A stretch of 64,000 nucleotides of DNA from Roseibium aggregatum (lineage in GTDB: Bacteria > Pseudomonadota > Alphaproteobacteria > Rhizobiales > Stappiaceae), in contig NZ_JABFCZ010000011.1 of NCBI RefSeq assembly GCF_014692675.1, forward strand, positions 118,986 through 182,985, in the 5' to 3' direction. The position numbers were made by a program, and so were the translations under genes. The stretch's first letter is position 1; every line of letters starts with the position of its first letter. Positions 28,510 through 37,732 of the stretch are shown here, in pieces. The notes under the pieces were generated by a model. The model worked only from the letters and a program-made list of their open reading frames with translations. It ran no database searches and had not been told where the DNA came from.

Positions 28510-28578
28510 CGGTCCTCCGCTGCCCCGGCAGACAGCCGGGCGGCGTTCTTGTTGGAAAAAGCCTGCAGAATATACAGA

Positions 28579-29169
28579 CTAACAGAAACCGGCTTTCTTC
28601 AGGACGTTATAGGCCTGAATGATTTCCCGCAGGCGGTCCTCGGAGGAACGATCACCGCCATTGGCATCCGGATGGTTTAATTTCACAAGTTCCTTATAGC
28701 GCGCCTTGATCTCGCCGCCACGTGCTGTTTCAGGGAGATTCAGCACATCCAGGGAGCGTTTTTCAAGCGCCAGAAGTTTTCTTTGCCGCGGACGGCGGGC
28801 ATCGGCGGACCTGCGGTTGGCATGCGCACGCATGTTGGCGCGCGGATCATAGCCGTCCGGGCCGTCGGCCGCCTGCCGGTTGACGCCCATTTTCCATGTG
28901 GGCCGGTGGCCGGTCATGGAATCCTTCTGATAGCTGCGGACGTCATCGTCCTGCATGCCGGCGAAATAATTGTAGGACTTGTTGTATTCGCGGACATGGT
29001 CGACGCAGAACCGGTAGTACTGGCCTTCCATGTTCCGGCCCTTGGGCGCGCGATGGACACCGGGCCGCTTGCAGCCGGGGTGTTCGCAGGCCGGATGGAG
29101 ATCCTCCTCCAGACGCTCCTTGTCGGGCTTGACCCGGATGCTGTCGAATATCTTTGAGTCCAGTTTCAT
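28579..29169 (-). CDS. C-terminal J-domain protein
   Basis: The 196-residue product begins with a cysteine/histidine-rich stretch (HPACEHPGCKRPGVHRAP and YYRFCVDHVREYN) that could bind metal, and ends in a J-domain (LDVLNLPETA, IKARYKELVKLNHPDANGGD, LREIIQAYNVLKKAGFC) with the HPD motif needed to stimulate DnaK. This order, J-domain at the C-terminus, is typical of an alphaproteobacterial family next to cobS and bolA. The ATG at 29169 fits the family start MKLDSKIFDSIR; no strong ribosome site is present. Client unknown. Confidence 0.88.
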   Translation of the reverse strand: MKLDSKIFDSIRVKPDKERLEEDLHPACEHPGCKRPGVHRAPKGRNMEGQYYRFCVDHVREYNKSYNYFAGMQDDDVRSYQKDSMTGHRPTWKMGVNRQAADGPDGYDPRANMRAHANRRSADARRPRQRKLLALEKRSLDVLNLPETARGGEIKARYKELVKLNHPDANGGDRSSEDRLREIIQAYNVLKKAGFC

Positions 29170-29286
29170 GAGCGTCAATATCGTCCGCACGGCGCTTCGG
29201 GACAAGTCGGTTTGGGCGGCTGTCCCGACAGTTTTCATCATCAGGGTTGGAATGGCAGGTAACGGCAGCCGGAGACATTATCATAA

Positions 29287-29910
29287 CTACCGGCTGCGGC
29301 GAAATACGCTGTAGCTGAAATGCTGGGTGCGCCCCGCAGGGGTTAGATGGTCATTACCAAGGGTTTCGACAAGTTCGTAACCGTCGCCGAGCACGTGTGA
29401 GATCGTCGCACTGTCGTGCCGGCAGACGGGAAGTCCGGAGCATTTTTCCGGTCCGTCCGGGGCGAAGGTGCCGAGGATCAGGATCCCGCCGGGCTTCAGT
29501 CCGCGGTCCAGAAGGTACCTGTAGCGCTGCTGGTCCGCCAAGTCGGTCAGAAAGTGAAACGTGGCCCGGTCATGCCAGATGTCGAACCGGCGTTCCGGCT
29601 CCGACTTCAGGACATCGCTTTCGATCCACGTGACCGTATCCGCTCGTTCGCCGAGGCGCTGCCTGGCAATTTTCAGGGAAGAACCGGCAAGATCGAGGAC
29701 GGTGAGGTCGGAAAATCCCAGATCGAGGAGCGCATCGACCAGACGGGAGGCACCGCCGCCGATATCGACAATTGCCGCCGTCCGATCCGTTGCGTAGCGG
29801 CTCACCAGCGACAGCGACGGCTCCGGTTTTTCCTGAAACCAGCTGACCTTCGTGTCGTCCTGTGTCGTCCAGGCACGGTTCCAATGTTCCTTGAGACTGG
29901 TATCACTCAT
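29287..29910 (-). CDS. Class I SAM-dependent methyltransferase
   Basis: The product of about 207 residues contains motif I AAIVDIGGGASRLVD, the acidic strand end LTVLDLAGSSLKIARQRL, a post-I WIESDVLKSEP and motif II-like FDIWHDRATFHFL. This set is typical of small-molecule methyltransferases with thiol, selenium or toxic-metalloid substrates (HWNRAWTTQ start). It ends convergent to nothing and runs beside bolA. The start at 29910 or 29916 cannot be decided. Confidence 0.82.
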   Translation of the reverse strand: MSDTSLKEHWNRAWTTQDDTKVSWFQEKPEPSLSLVSRYATDRTAAIVDIGGGASRLVDALLDLGFSDLTVLDLAGSSLKIARQRLGERADTVTWIESDVLKSEPERRFDIWHDRATFHFLTDLADQQRYRYLLDRGLKPGGILILGTFAPDGPEKCSGLPVCRHDSATISHVLGDGYELVETLGNDHLTPAGRTQHFSYSVFRRSR

Positions 29911-29999
29911 GCACATTTACGTTTAATTCGGGTCCAGGGACTGTCAGCGGTTCGACGCCGGACTGTGAGCGCGAACCGCCGGAGAGGGGAAACCATAGC

Positions 30000-30299
30000 A
30001 TGAGCACCAGGGACAGCATCATTGCCAAACTGACACAGGCGCTGGCGCCGCAGACGCTGGACGTCATCGACGAATCGGACAAGCACGCCGGACACGGCGG
30101 CTGGCGCGAAGGCGGCGAGACCCATTTCCGGGTGGTGATCGTGTCGCCCGCCTTTTCCGGCATGAGCCGGGTGAACCGGCACCGCAAGGTCAACGAGTTG
30201 CTGGCCGATGAACTCGCCGCCGGCGTCCACGCGCTCGCCATCGAAGCGCGCGCACCGGACGAGGCCGACCCGCGTGCGGCGCGGGCAACCGCGTCCTAG
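30000..30299 (+). CDS. BolA family protein
   Basis: The 99-residue protein has the BolA class II-like fold: IIAKLTQALAPQTLDVIDESDKHAGH with the conserved His, then FRVVIVSPAFSGMSRVNRHRKVNELLADEL. BolA proteins bind monothiol glutaredoxins and [2Fe-2S] clusters and act in iron signalling or as DNA-binding regulators. It is divergent from the methyltransferase/J-domain side, an arrangement common in Hyphomicrobiales. Confidence 0.93.
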   Translation: MSTRDSIIAKLTQALAPQTLDVIDESDKHAGHGGWREGGETHFRVVIVSPAFSGMSRVNRHRKVNELLADELAAGVHALAIEARAPDEADPRAARATAS

Positions 30300-30373
30300 G
30301 GCTTTCGAGCAAATATTTTTACAGGAAGCGGAGGGTTTTTCCGGTCCTTCCGGCCATCCGAATTTACGGCGAA

Positions 30374-30477
30374 GTGGATTGGATCACCCGGACTTCGCCG
30401 TGTGATGACGCAGAATGGGTGGATAGGGCGTGCCCTTATCCCCGGTGTCATTGCCCGGCGAAGTCCGGGCAATCCAC
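30374..30477. repeat. REP-like inverted repeat pair
   Basis: Two related sequences in opposite orientation lie in the gap after bolA: 30374-30409 and the complement of 30447-30477 share GTGGATTG, CCCGGACTTCGCCG and ATGAC blocks. This is the structure of an intergenic palindromic (REP/BIME-like) element. Confidence 0.75.
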
Positions 30478-30527
30478 TCGCATCAGCCAAATGGAAAGGC
30501 GGCTGAAAATGCGTGAAACCGGCAGCC

Positions 30528-31868
30528 CTAGGTCTTACTGGCCGGAACCGTTGGCGGGGGCGGGGTTTGGGCCGCGCCGGCCGCCAGCAGGTTGGGCTTC
30601 TGGCCGAGCGGCATGATCCGCAGGCGGGTGATCCGGTTCTTTTCCCGGCGCAGCACCGTGAAACGGAAGCCGTAGAAGGTGAAGATCTGGCGTTCTTCCG
30701 GGATCATCCGAGCCTCGTGAATGACGAGGCCGGCGATGGTGGTGGCCTCGTCGTCCGGCAGGCGCCAGTCGGTCGCCCGGTTGAGGTCGCGGATCGGCAC
30801 GGAGCCGTCAACGATGACCGAGCCGTCGGCCTGGGGCCGCACGCCTTCCAGTTCCACGTCATGCTCGTCGGCGATCTCGCCGACGATTTCCTCCAGAATG
30901 TCTTCCAGGGTGACCAGTCCCATCACCTCGCCGTATTCGTCGACGACGAGGGCGAAATGGGCCTTGTGGCGCAGGAAGGCGTTGAGCTGGTCCTGCAGGC
31001 TCGTCGTATCGGGCACGAACCACGGCGGGGTCGCGATCTGCAGGAGATCGATCTTGGAAAAATCGCCGCCTGCGGCATGCAGGGCGCGCAGCAGATCCTT
31101 GGCGTGCAGCACGCCGACGAAGTTGTCGCTTTCCCCGCGCCAAAGCGGCAGGCGCGTATAGGGGGAGGACAGCGCCTGCTCGATCAGCTTCGGCAGATCC
31201 TCTTCCGTGTTCAGGGCGACCATGTTGGTCCGGTGGACCATGACGTCGGAGACTTCCAGTTCGGCGAGATCGAGAACGCCGCCGAGACGGTCGCGCTCCG
31301 CCTTGACCAGGCCGCCTTCCTTGTGCTGCAGGTCGACCGCGCCGCGCAGTTCCTCGTGGGCGGACAGGATCGAGGCGTCCTCGCCCACATTGACGCCGAC
31401 CAGGCGCAGCATCACCCGGACGATCGCCTCGACGCCGATGACGACGGGGCCGAAAACGGCAACTATGACGTTGACCACCGGCGCGACCGCCAGGGCAAAG
31501 CGTTCCGGATTGGAGATCGCCCAGGTCTTCGGCAGGACCTCGGCGAAGACCACCACCAGGGCCGTCATGACCAGGGTGGCAAAAGCAACGCCCGCCTGGC
31601 CGAAAAGGGTCAGGAACACGCTGGTGGCCAGGGCGGAGGCAAGGATGTTGACCAGGTTGTTGCCGAGCAGCAGCGCGCCGATCAGCCGTTCGCGGGAGGA
31701 AATCAGGCGGCTGACGGTCTGCGCCTTGCCGTCGCCGGTCTTTTCCAGCTGATGGATGCGGGCGCGCGAGGCTGCGGTCAGCGCCGTTTCCGAGCCGGAG
31801 AAAAAGCCCGACAGGAACAGCAGGATGAAGACGGCGGCAATGGCCAGCCAGAGGGTAAGTTCCATCAT
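30528..31868 (-). CDS. CorC/HlyC-type CNNM and CBS domain membrane protein
   Basis: The 446-residue inner-membrane protein has an N-terminal CNNM domain (FSGSETALTAASRARI, LLGNNLVNILASALAT, EVLPKTWAI), a CBS pair (about 215-340, with VVDEYGEVMGLVTLEDILEEIVGEI) and a CorC_HlyC C-terminal domain (DGSVPIRDLNRATDW). It is linked to magnesium/cobalt efflux. The start ATG overlaps the aroB stop by four bases, so it is the third gene of the aroK-aroB operon. Confidence 0.93.
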   Translation of the reverse strand: MMELTLWLAIAAVFILLFLSGFFSGSETALTAASRARIHQLEKTGDGKAQTVSRLISSRERLIGALLLGNNLVNILASALATSVFLTLFGQAGVAFATLVMTALVVVFAEVLPKTWAISNPERFALAVAPVVNVIVAVFGPVVIGVEAIVRVMLRLVGVNVGEDASILSAHEELRGAVDLQHKEGGLVKAERDRLGGVLDLAELEVSDVMVHRTNMVALNTEEDLPKLIEQALSSPYTRLPLWRGESDNFVGVLHAKDLLRALHAAGGDFSKIDLLQIATPPWFVPDTTSLQDQLNAFLRHKAHFALVVDEYGEVMGLVTLEDILEEIVGEIADEHDVELEGVRPQADGSVIVDGSVPIRDLNRATDWRLPDDEATTIAGLVIHEARMIPEERQIFTFYGFRFTVLRREKNRITRLRIMPLGQKPNLLAAGAAQTPPPPTVPASKT

Positions 31869-33013
31869 TGCTTCAGCTTTTCTTCCAGAAAGGTCCGTAC
31901 GGTCTCCGGTTCCACGCCCTTTTCGACGAAGCTCTCGCCGACGCCGCGGCTGAGGATGAAGGTCAGCTGGCCCCGGGTGACCTTCTTGTCCTGGGCGATG
32001 ATGTCCATCAGGGTTTCGGCGGGCGGGAGCTGGCCTGGAATGTCCGACATGCGGATTGGCAGACCGACATCCGTCAGGTGTTTTTCCACCCGCTCGACAA
32101 CGGCGCCATCGATCAGGCCGAGCCGCTGCGAGAACTCATGGGCGAGCATCATGCCGATGGAGACGCCCTCGCCATGGACCAGCCGGACGGTCTCGTAGGC
32201 GACCGCCGATTCCAGCGCATGACCGAAGGTGTGGCCGAGGTTCAGGAGCGCCCGGCGGCCGGATTCCAGCTCGTCGGCGGCGACCACATCCGCCTTGGCC
32301 TGACAGGAGCGGGCGACCGCCTCGTCGCGTTCCGGGCCTCCGGCAAAGACCGCCTGCCAGTTCTCCTCCAGCCAGGCAAAGAACGGCTCGTCGCCGAGCA
32401 GGCCGTATTTGGCGACTTCCGCATAGCCGGCGCGGAAATCGCGCAGGGGCAGGGTGTCGAGGATTGCCGTGTCGGCGAGGACGAGGGCGGGCTGGTAGAA
32501 GGCGCCGATCAGGTTCTTGCCGTGGCGGGAGTTGATCCCGGTCTTGCCGCCGACGGAACTGTCCACCTGGGCGAGCAGGGTCGTCGGGATCTGGATGAAT
32601 TTCATGCCGCGGCGGACCGAGGCCGCGACGAAGCCGGCAAGGTCGCCGACCACACCGCCGCCGAGCGCGACAACCGCGTCGCTGCGCTCAAGCCGGGCCG
32701 CCAGGACCTCGTCGCACAGGCGTTCGTACATGGCAAAGCACTTGGTGGCTTCGCCCGCCGGAACGGTCATGACCACGTGATCCACCCCGGCTTTGCCGAG
32801 GCTCTTTTTCAGCGTGTCCAGATGCAGGCCCGCCACCGTTTCGTCGGTGACGATCGCCATCCGGCTGCCGGGCAGGAGCTTGGCGATCTTGTCGCCGGCC
32901 TGTTCGATGAGGCCGCGGCCGATCTCGATTCCGTACGAACGCTCACCCAGATCCACGCTGACGGTTCTAAGCTCCGTTTCCTTTTCGGAGGCGATGTCCA
33001 GTGTTTCGCTCAT
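31865..33013 (-). CDS. aroB: 3-dehydroquinate synthase
   Basis: The 382-residue NAD- and zinc-dependent enzyme makes 3-dehydroquinate, the second step of the shikimate pathway. The sequence has VPAGEATKCFAMYERL, LGGGVVGDLAGFVA, TTLLAQVDSSVGGKTGIN and the metal ligands in LLNLGHTFGHALE and HGEGVSIGM. It overlaps aroK upstream and corC downstream by four bases each, indicating tight coupling. Confidence 0.97.
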   Translation of the reverse strand: MSETLDIASEKETELRTVSVDLGERSYGIEIGRGLIEQAGDKIAKLLPGSRMAIVTDETVAGLHLDTLKKSLGKAGVDHVVMTVPAGEATKCFAMYERLCDEVLAARLERSDAVVALGGGVVGDLAGFVAASVRRGMKFIQIPTTLLAQVDSSVGGKTGINSRHGKNLIGAFYQPALVLADTAILDTLPLRDFRAGYAEVAKYGLLGDEPFFAWLEENWQAVFAGGPERDEAVARSCQAKADVVAADELESGRRALLNLGHTFGHALESAVAYETVRLVHGEGVSIGMMLAHEFSQRLGLIDGAVVERVEKHLTDVGLPIRMSDIPGQLPPAETLMDIIAQDKKVTRGQLTFILSRGVGESFVEKGVEPETVRTFLEEKLKQ

Positions 33014-33666
33014 TGTGCGCCTGTTGCGGTTTCTTGGGCAGAAGACGTCAGGTCTTCCGCCAGCAGTCTGGATTTAAGGGCTTCGACGATATCTTCAACG
33101 ACCATGTCGTGAGGAACGTCGCGGGAATTCACGGTCAGGTCCGCCATTCCGTAAACCGGATACCGTTTGGCCATCAGCTCTTTCATGGTGCCTTCCGGAT
33201 CCGGGGTCTGCAGCAGCGGCCGGTTGGCCCGTTTGCGGACCCGCTCCATGACCGTGTCCAGATCCGCCTTCAGCCAGACGGAAATGCCGTTTTCGGCGAT
33301 CTCGTCCCGGGTGGCCTCGCTCATGTAGGCGCCGCCGCCGGTCGCCAGAACCTGGGGGCCTTCCTTCAGCAGGCGGGCGATCACCCGCTCTTCGCCCTTG
33401 CGGAAATAGGGTTCGCCGTGGGCGGCGAAGATTTCCGGCACGGTCATGTTGGCGGCCTGTTCGATTTCCGTGTCCGCATCCACGAAAGGGATGTCGAGGC
33501 GGTGCGCCAGGCGACGGCCGACGGTGGATTTGCCGCAGCCCATGATGCCGACGAGCACGATGGAGCGCTTGCCCAACGCCCTCACGAGGCGGGCATCTTC
33601 GGCGCGCTCGCCTGCGCTTCGTTGAGCTGTCGCGTTTTCCGCTTTCTGGTCGCTTCTGTGTGCCAT
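33010..33666 (-). CDS. aroK: Shikimate kinase
   Basis: The 218-residue P-loop kinase phosphorylates shikimate for aromatic amino acid synthesis. Walker A is GIMGCGKST at 40-48, DADTEIEQAANMTVPEIFAAHGEPYFR includes the substrate-binding DxD and GExxFR patterns, and VLATGGGAYM is the glycine-rich shikimate loop. A 30-residue N-terminal extension before the kinase fold is normal for rhizobial AroK. The ATG at 33666 is used. Coupled to aroB by ATGA. Confidence 0.96.
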   Translation of the reverse strand: MAHRSDQKAENATAQRSAGERAEDARLVRALGKRSIVLVGIMGCGKSTVGRRLAHRLDIPFVDADTEIEQAANMTVPEIFAAHGEPYFRKGEERVIARLLKEGPQVLATGGGAYMSEATRDEIAENGISVWLKADLDTVMERVRKRANRPLLQTPDPEGTMKELMAKRYPVYGMADLTVNSRDVPHDMVVEDIVEALKSRLLAEDLTSSAQETATGAQ

Positions 33667-33812
33667 GGCGGCTTTGTAGCACATTCACCGAAAAAGAAAG
33701 GTCCCTTTGCAATCCGGCGCATATGCGAAATTTCCGGCTCAATGCCGTCCGGCTTGCGCGCCGGTGCCCGAGGGGAAACACTGTGCCAAAGTGATTCGAC
33801 GGAGCCTTCCGC

Positions 33813-33956
33813 GTGCCGACCCTTACACGACTGCTGATTGTTCTGGTTCTTCTCGGTGCGACCGGCTACGGGATCGTCTATTCGCTGGCCCATTTCGTGC
33901 ACCCGCGGGACCGTGAAATCGAGGTCAGGATCAAGAAGGACGGCTTCGGGCGCTGA
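33813..33956 (+). CDS. Small single-pass membrane protein (47 aa)
   Basis: A short frame starting at GTG 33813 encodes 47 residues: a hydrophobic helix (LLIVLVLLGATGYGIVYSLA) and a basic, charged tail ending VRIKKDGFGR. GGAG lies eight bases before the start, and xerD follows 36 bases after the stop. The charged end and lack of repeats look protein-coding. It is too small for family assignment by eye; I believe similar small proteins precede xerD in related genomes but cannot verify that here. Confidence 0.7.
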   Translation: MPTLTRLLIVLVLLGATGYGIVYSLAHFVHPRDREIEVRIKKDGFGR

Positions 33957-33992
33957 ACCGGTGTCTCCGGCTGGCACCCGGAATGAGGGCAG

Positions 33993-34922
33993 GTGATCGT
34001 GGCGATTGACTACACGTGCGAGAGCTTCCTGGAAATGCTCACTGCCGAGCGCGGGGCGGCGGAAAACACGCTGGCGGGCTACCGCCGGGACCTGGAGGAT
34101 TTCGGCGAGTTCCTGGCGGACAAAAAGCCGGCAAAAGCCGGCACCGCCGACATTGCCGCCTATCTCAGCGACCTGAACGACCGCGGCTTTGCCGCAACCT
34201 CCCAGGCCCGGCGCCTGTCGGCGCTGAAGCAGTATTTCAAGTTTCTCTATGCGGAAGGCCTGCGCGAGGACGATCCGACCCGGACGCTGTCGGCGCCGAA
34301 GAAACGGCAATCCCTGCCGAAGGTGTTGTCCGTCGACGAGGTCGACCGGCTGATTGAAGCAGCCAGGGAAATGACGCAGAAGTCGCACAAGAGTGCCGCC
34401 GAACGGCTGCGCTGCCACCGGCTCTACACGTTGCTGGAGGTGCTTTACGCCACCGGGCTCCGCGTCTCGGAGCTGGTGTCGCTGCCGGTGACGGCGGCGA
34501 AGCGGGATGCGCGGCTGATCGAGATCCGGGGCAAGGGCGGCAAGGAGCGGCTCGTGCCGCTTTCCAAGGCCGCGCAGGCGGCCATGCGCGACTATGTGGG
34601 CCTGCGCGCCGCCGAAGGCGCCTATGAAAAAAGCCCGTGGCTGTTTCCCTCCCACGGGGAGAGCGGCCATTTCACCCGGCAGGCCTTCGGCCGGGATCTG
34701 AAGGACCTGGCAGTTGCGACCGGATTGCCTGCGGCCAAGGTGTCGCCGCACGTGCTGCGCCATGCCTTCGCCTCGCACCTGTTGCAGAACGGGGCCGATC
34801 TCCGCGTGGTCCAGCAGCTTCTGGGGCATGCGGATATTTCCACCACGCAGATCTACACCCATGTGCTGGATGAACGCCTGCGCGAGCTGGTCGAAAGCGC
34901 CCATCCGCTGGCGAAAAGGTAA
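33993..34922 (+). CDS. xerD: Site-specific tyrosine recombinase XerD
   Basis: The 309-residue recombinase resolves chromosome dimers at dif with XerC, in concert with FtsK. The N-terminal SAM-like core-binding domain ([22 protein letters not shown]) is followed by a catalytic domain with Arg157 (TGLRVSEL), Lys181 (RGKGGKERL), His253/Arg256 (HVLRHAFA), His279 and nucleophile Tyr288 ([13 protein letters not shown]). It starts with GTG. It is divergent from aroK, as in many Hyphomicrobiales. Confidence 0.94.
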   Translation: MIVAIDYTCESFLEMLTAERGAAENTLAGYRRDLEDFGEFLADKKPAKAGTADIAAYLSDLNDRGFAATSQARRLSALKQYFKFLYAEGLREDDPTRTLSAPKKRQSLPKVLSVDEVDRLIEAAREMTQKSHKSAAERLRCHRLYTLLEVLYATGLRVSELVSLPVTAAKRDARLIEIRGKGGKERLVPLSKAAQAAMRDYVGLRAAEGAYEKSPWLFPSHGESGHFTRQAFGRDLKDLAVATGLPAAKVSPHVLRHAFASHLLQNGADLRVVQQLLGHADISTTQIYTHVLDERLRELVESAHPLAKR

Positions 34923-35223
34923 GCTCCCCCGCGGTGTCCGCGAGGGAGCGGTATTAGAGCATCGGGCGATAACTTTGAAACATTTGACCGGCGCGCTTTT
35001 GTTTGCTGACAAGGCGGGTCGCGTGCCGTGGTGTTTCCCACCACAAGCGCGAGCCAACGCAGTCAGCGGGCAAAAGAGCCCGGCCCTTCGGGTGTCAGAA
35101 AGCAGCCCATCGACTGCGTTGCGCCGCTTGCACGATGCGCCGCATCGCGCTTCACGACGCGCCTAGCCGAATGAACTGCTTTCAGACATCAAATGGCTCA
35201 AAGTTATCGCCCGATGCTCTAGC
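34923..35223. other. Gap filled by a MITE-like element
   Basis: The 301 bases between xerD and the amidase gene hold no gene. Nearly all of it is the inverted-repeat element described next. Confidence 0.7.
34955..35221. mobile_element. MITE-like non-autonomous element with 24-base perfect terminal inverted repeats
   Basis: The sequence TAGAGCATCGGGCGATAACTTTGA (24 bases, described here by its first 10: TAGAGCATCG) at 34955-34978 recurs as an exact complement at 35198-35221, and matching continues with two mismatches to about 31 of 33 bases. The ends are GAGC...GCTC flanked by TA on both sides, which fits a TA target as used by IS630/Tc1-type elements. The interior has no transposase. It ends three bases from the amidase stop codon. 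Mobility is inferred. Confidence 0.65.
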
Positions 35224-36696
35224 TTACGGCGCGGGCATGGCCGGCAGCAGGCCTTCCAGGGTCAGGCCGATGGCGAGCAGGTGCCGGTCGGAAAAGGCCG
35301 GGCCGTCCAGTTCCAGCCCCACGGGCAGGCCGTCCTTCGTCAGGCCGACCGGCAGGGTCAGGCCGGGAATGCCGGCGTTCGAGCCCGGATCGGTGTTGCG
35401 GATGAAGGTCGGGAACGTGGGCACGTCCTGGCCGTTCAGCTTGACCGTCTCGTCGGAGCCGGCAATCGGCTGGGCCGGCAGCGGCGTCGTCGGGAAGGCG
35501 ATGGCGTCGAGATCGTTGACGACGAAGGTTTCCGCATAAAGCGCCTGCAGCTTCGGCCGGAAGTCGTTGATGGCGGCCAGATAGACCTCTTCCGGAATGG
35601 CCTTGTCGCCGAGGATCAGCTCATCGAAGACGAATTTCACGTCCGGACTGGCGACCTTGGCGGCGACGTCCTCGATGGTGATGCCGGTGCCGTTGTCCTT
35701 CAGGAACGCCGAGATATCGCCCTTGGCCTCCCACAGGGCAACCGGAAAGCCGATCTTGTCGTTCAAGGCCGCAACGTCGCTCATGTCGAGCGGCACCAGG
35801 GTGGCGCCGGCGTCTTCCAGGGCCTTCAGCGCGGCGGTCATCAGCCGGCCGGTTTCCGGATCGACATTGTCGTTGAAGGCGGAGGGAACGCCGATGCGCA
35901 GCGATTTCGGATCGGCGGGCTCAATCGTCGTCGCATCGCCGGTGATCACGCCGTCGAAGAGGACGAGATCGGCAATCGAGCGGGCAATCGGCCCGGCGGT
36001 GTCGCGGGTGTGGGAGATCGGCACGATCCCGCCTTGCGGATAGCGGCCGACGCTGGGGCGCAGGCCGGCAACGCCGTTAAGCGCTGAGGGAATACGCACC
36101 GAGCCGCCGGTGTCGGTGCCAAGCCCTGCCGGGGCCATCCGCCCGCCGACCGCGGCGCCGGTGCCGCCGCTGGAGCCGCCGGCAAAGCGGGACGGGTCAT
36201 AGGCATTGGCAACCGCGCCGAAGGCGGCGTTGTTGGAGGTGATGCCGAAGGCGAGCTCATGCATGTTGGTCTTGCCGAGCAGGATCGCCCCGGCGGCCTT
36301 TAGCTTTGCCAGAACCGGGGCGTCCGTTGCCGGCACCCAGTCCTTCAGCGCGGGCGTTCCGGCGGTCGTCGGCAGGCCGGCTGCGGAAATGTTGTCCTTG
36401 ACGACGATCGGCACGCCGGCAAGCGGGCCTGCGGCCTCGCCCTTGGCAATTGCAGCGTCCGCCGCCCTGGCGGCTGCCAGGGCGCCGTCGCCGTCGAGCG
36501 TGATGAAGGCATGGCCGGCTTCGTTCGCCTTGGCGTTGGCGAGCAGCGCCTCGACGAGGCTTTCGGACGTGATCTTGCCGTCCGCGATGGCCTTTGCGGC
36601 CTCGCCGGCGGTCAGGCTGGTGAGATCGTCCGCCGCAAAGGCGGGTGTGGCGGCAAGCGCCAGGGCCAGGACGGCCGTTTGAAGTCTGGTTTTCAT
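35224..36696 (-). CDS. Periplasmic amidase (amidase signature family)
   Basis: The 490-residue product has a signal peptide (ALALAATPAFAAD) and a full amidase signature domain: catalytic Lys in GVPIVVKDNIS, the Gly/Ser-rich SRFAGGSSGGTGAAVGG and cis-Ser, and the catalytic Ser in GTDTGGSVRIPSAL. It resembles mandelamide hydrolase-like members and secreted indole-acetamide-type amidases. Periplasmic localization is less common in this family. The substrate is unknown. It is followed by the MITE-like element. Confidence 0.9.
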   Translation of the reverse strand: MKTRLQTAVLALALAATPAFAADDLTSLTAGEAAKAIADGKITSESLVEALLANAKANEAGHAFITLDGDGALAAARAADAAIAKGEAAGPLAGVPIVVKDNISAAGLPTTAGTPALKDWVPATDAPVLAKLKAAGAILLGKTNMHELAFGITSNNAAFGAVANAYDPSRFAGGSSGGTGAAVGGRMAPAGLGTDTGGSVRIPSALNGVAGLRPSVGRYPQGGIVPISHTRDTAGPIARSIADLVLFDGVITGDATTIEPADPKSLRIGVPSAFNDNVDPETGRLMTAALKALEDAGATLVPLDMSDVAALNDKIGFPVALWEAKGDISAFLKDNGTGITIEDVAAKVASPDVKFVFDELILGDKAIPEEVYLAAINDFRPKLQALYAETFVVNDLDAIAFPTTPLPAQPIAGSDETVKLNGQDVPTFPTFIRNTDPGSNAGIPGLTLPVGLTKDGLPVGLELDGPAFSDRHLLAIGLTLEGLLPAMPAP

Positions 36697-36800
36697 GGTT
36701 TTCCCCTCTTGTCCGGTTTTCCGGAAGGCTCATGAAAGCGGGGAACCAGGCAACGCACATCCTCACAAATGAGGAGGGAAGGGCATTTATTTGAAAAATC

Positions 36801-37574
36801 TCAGTTCGGTCGGAGGCCGTTGATATGGGCAAGCAGGGCCGCGCGGCTGTCGAGCCCTGACTTCTGGAACACGTTGCGCAGGTGGGTGCGCACGGTCGTC
36901 ACCGAGATGCCGAGGGCTTCGGCGATATCCGCATCGCGCCGGCCGGCCATGGCCAGCTTGACTACGTCCGTTTCCCGGGCCGTGAGGTGGAGCTCACCGG
37001 CCCAGTCGCGGATCCTTGTCACCGGGTCGGCGGCGGACAACCGGATTTCGAAGGCGCGCAGAGAACAGAGCGCGTTGGAAAAGGCGGTGCCGATCGCCTC
37101 CAGGATTTCCACGTCCCGCTGGTCGAAGGTGTCCCGGTTGCGGCCGCGCCAGATCCGGATATCGCCCACATGGGTCCGCCCGTCATAGGCATGGAAATTC
37201 ATGCCGTGATGCAGCCCGTCGCGTGCCAGGAAATCGTTGAAGAACTCGGTCTTCCTGAGATCGTCCTGGGCCATGATCTCGTTGACATGGGTCGCCCTTC
37301 GCCGGTGGCGCAGGGCTTTCGTGATCGGATCGCGGTACTGGTAGTAGCGCTCGTAGGCCGAAAGATTCGCCGGGTTCATGTTGATCGACACCCGGTCCGT
37401 GTCGCCGTCCTTGTCCGACTTCCAGACATAGGAGGCGAAGTAATCGGCCTTTAAAAGATCAAGCAGCCGCTCGCCGACGCGCTCGCGCAGGCGCGTGCCG
37501 TCGCCGATGCGCGTCAGGTCCTGCATGATCCCGAGCAGCAGGGACGTTTCGCGGGACGAAAGTGTCGTCAGCAT
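36801..37574 (-). CDS. LuxR-family transcriptional regulator with GAF-like sensor domain
   Basis: The 257-residue regulator has an N-terminal ~170-residue sensor (Y..YQYRDPITKALRHRRRATHV, then VGDIRIWRGRNRDTFDQRDVEILE), related to GAF/autoinducer-binding domains, and a C-terminal LuxR helix-turn-helix (LTARETDVVKLAMAGRRDADIAEALGISVTTVRTHLRNVF, in parts). No acyl-homoserine lactone synthase gene is in the window, so if it binds a lactone it would be a solo receptor. It is next to the amidase gene, read in the same direction, and could regulate it. Confidence 0.88.
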   Translation of the reverse strand: MLTTLSSRETSLLLGIMQDLTRIGDGTRLRERVGERLLDLLKADYFASYVWKSDKDGDTDRVSINMNPANLSAYERYYQYRDPITKALRHRRRATHVNEIMAQDDLRKTEFFNDFLARDGLHHGMNFHAYDGRTHVGDIRIWRGRNRDTFDQRDVEILEAIGTAFSNALCSLRAFEIRLSAADPVTRIRDWAGELHLTARETDVVKLAMAGRRDADIAEALGISVTTVRTHLRNVFQKSGLDSRAALLAHINGLRPN

Positions 37575-37682
37575 GTCCTCCTCCTACGGGGAGGATGATA
37601 GCGCTGCGGCGGGGTCAGGGCTATCCCGAATGTGAGGTGGGGGCGGTAGAGGATGGTCGGGAAGCCTGCTGCCTCCCCATTT

Positions 37683-37732
37683 CGTCATTCCAGACAAGTG
37701 AGGCGTGGGCCGAACGCTGATCTGGAATCCAG
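37683..37732 (+). repeat. Left arm of inverted repeat flanking the AT-rich gene
   Basis: CGTCATTCCAGAC at the start and TCTGGAATCCAG at the end match, in complement, the two ends of 38793-38845. The two arms bracket the orphan gene at 37835-38689. Confidence 0.6.

Noticed and set aside
27523..28578. Cobalamin riboswitch near cobS or ecm
   Set aside because: I found no B12-box-like sequence in the short upstream gaps.
25608..28680. Long plus-strand frames of 644 and 695 residues
   Set aside because: They lie opposite cobT and cobS and have no family features; long mirror frames are expected in GC-rich genes.
34923..35223. CRISPR or tRNA in the xerD-amidase gap
   Set aside because: The repeats are two inverted copies only, which fits a transposon-like element and not an array.
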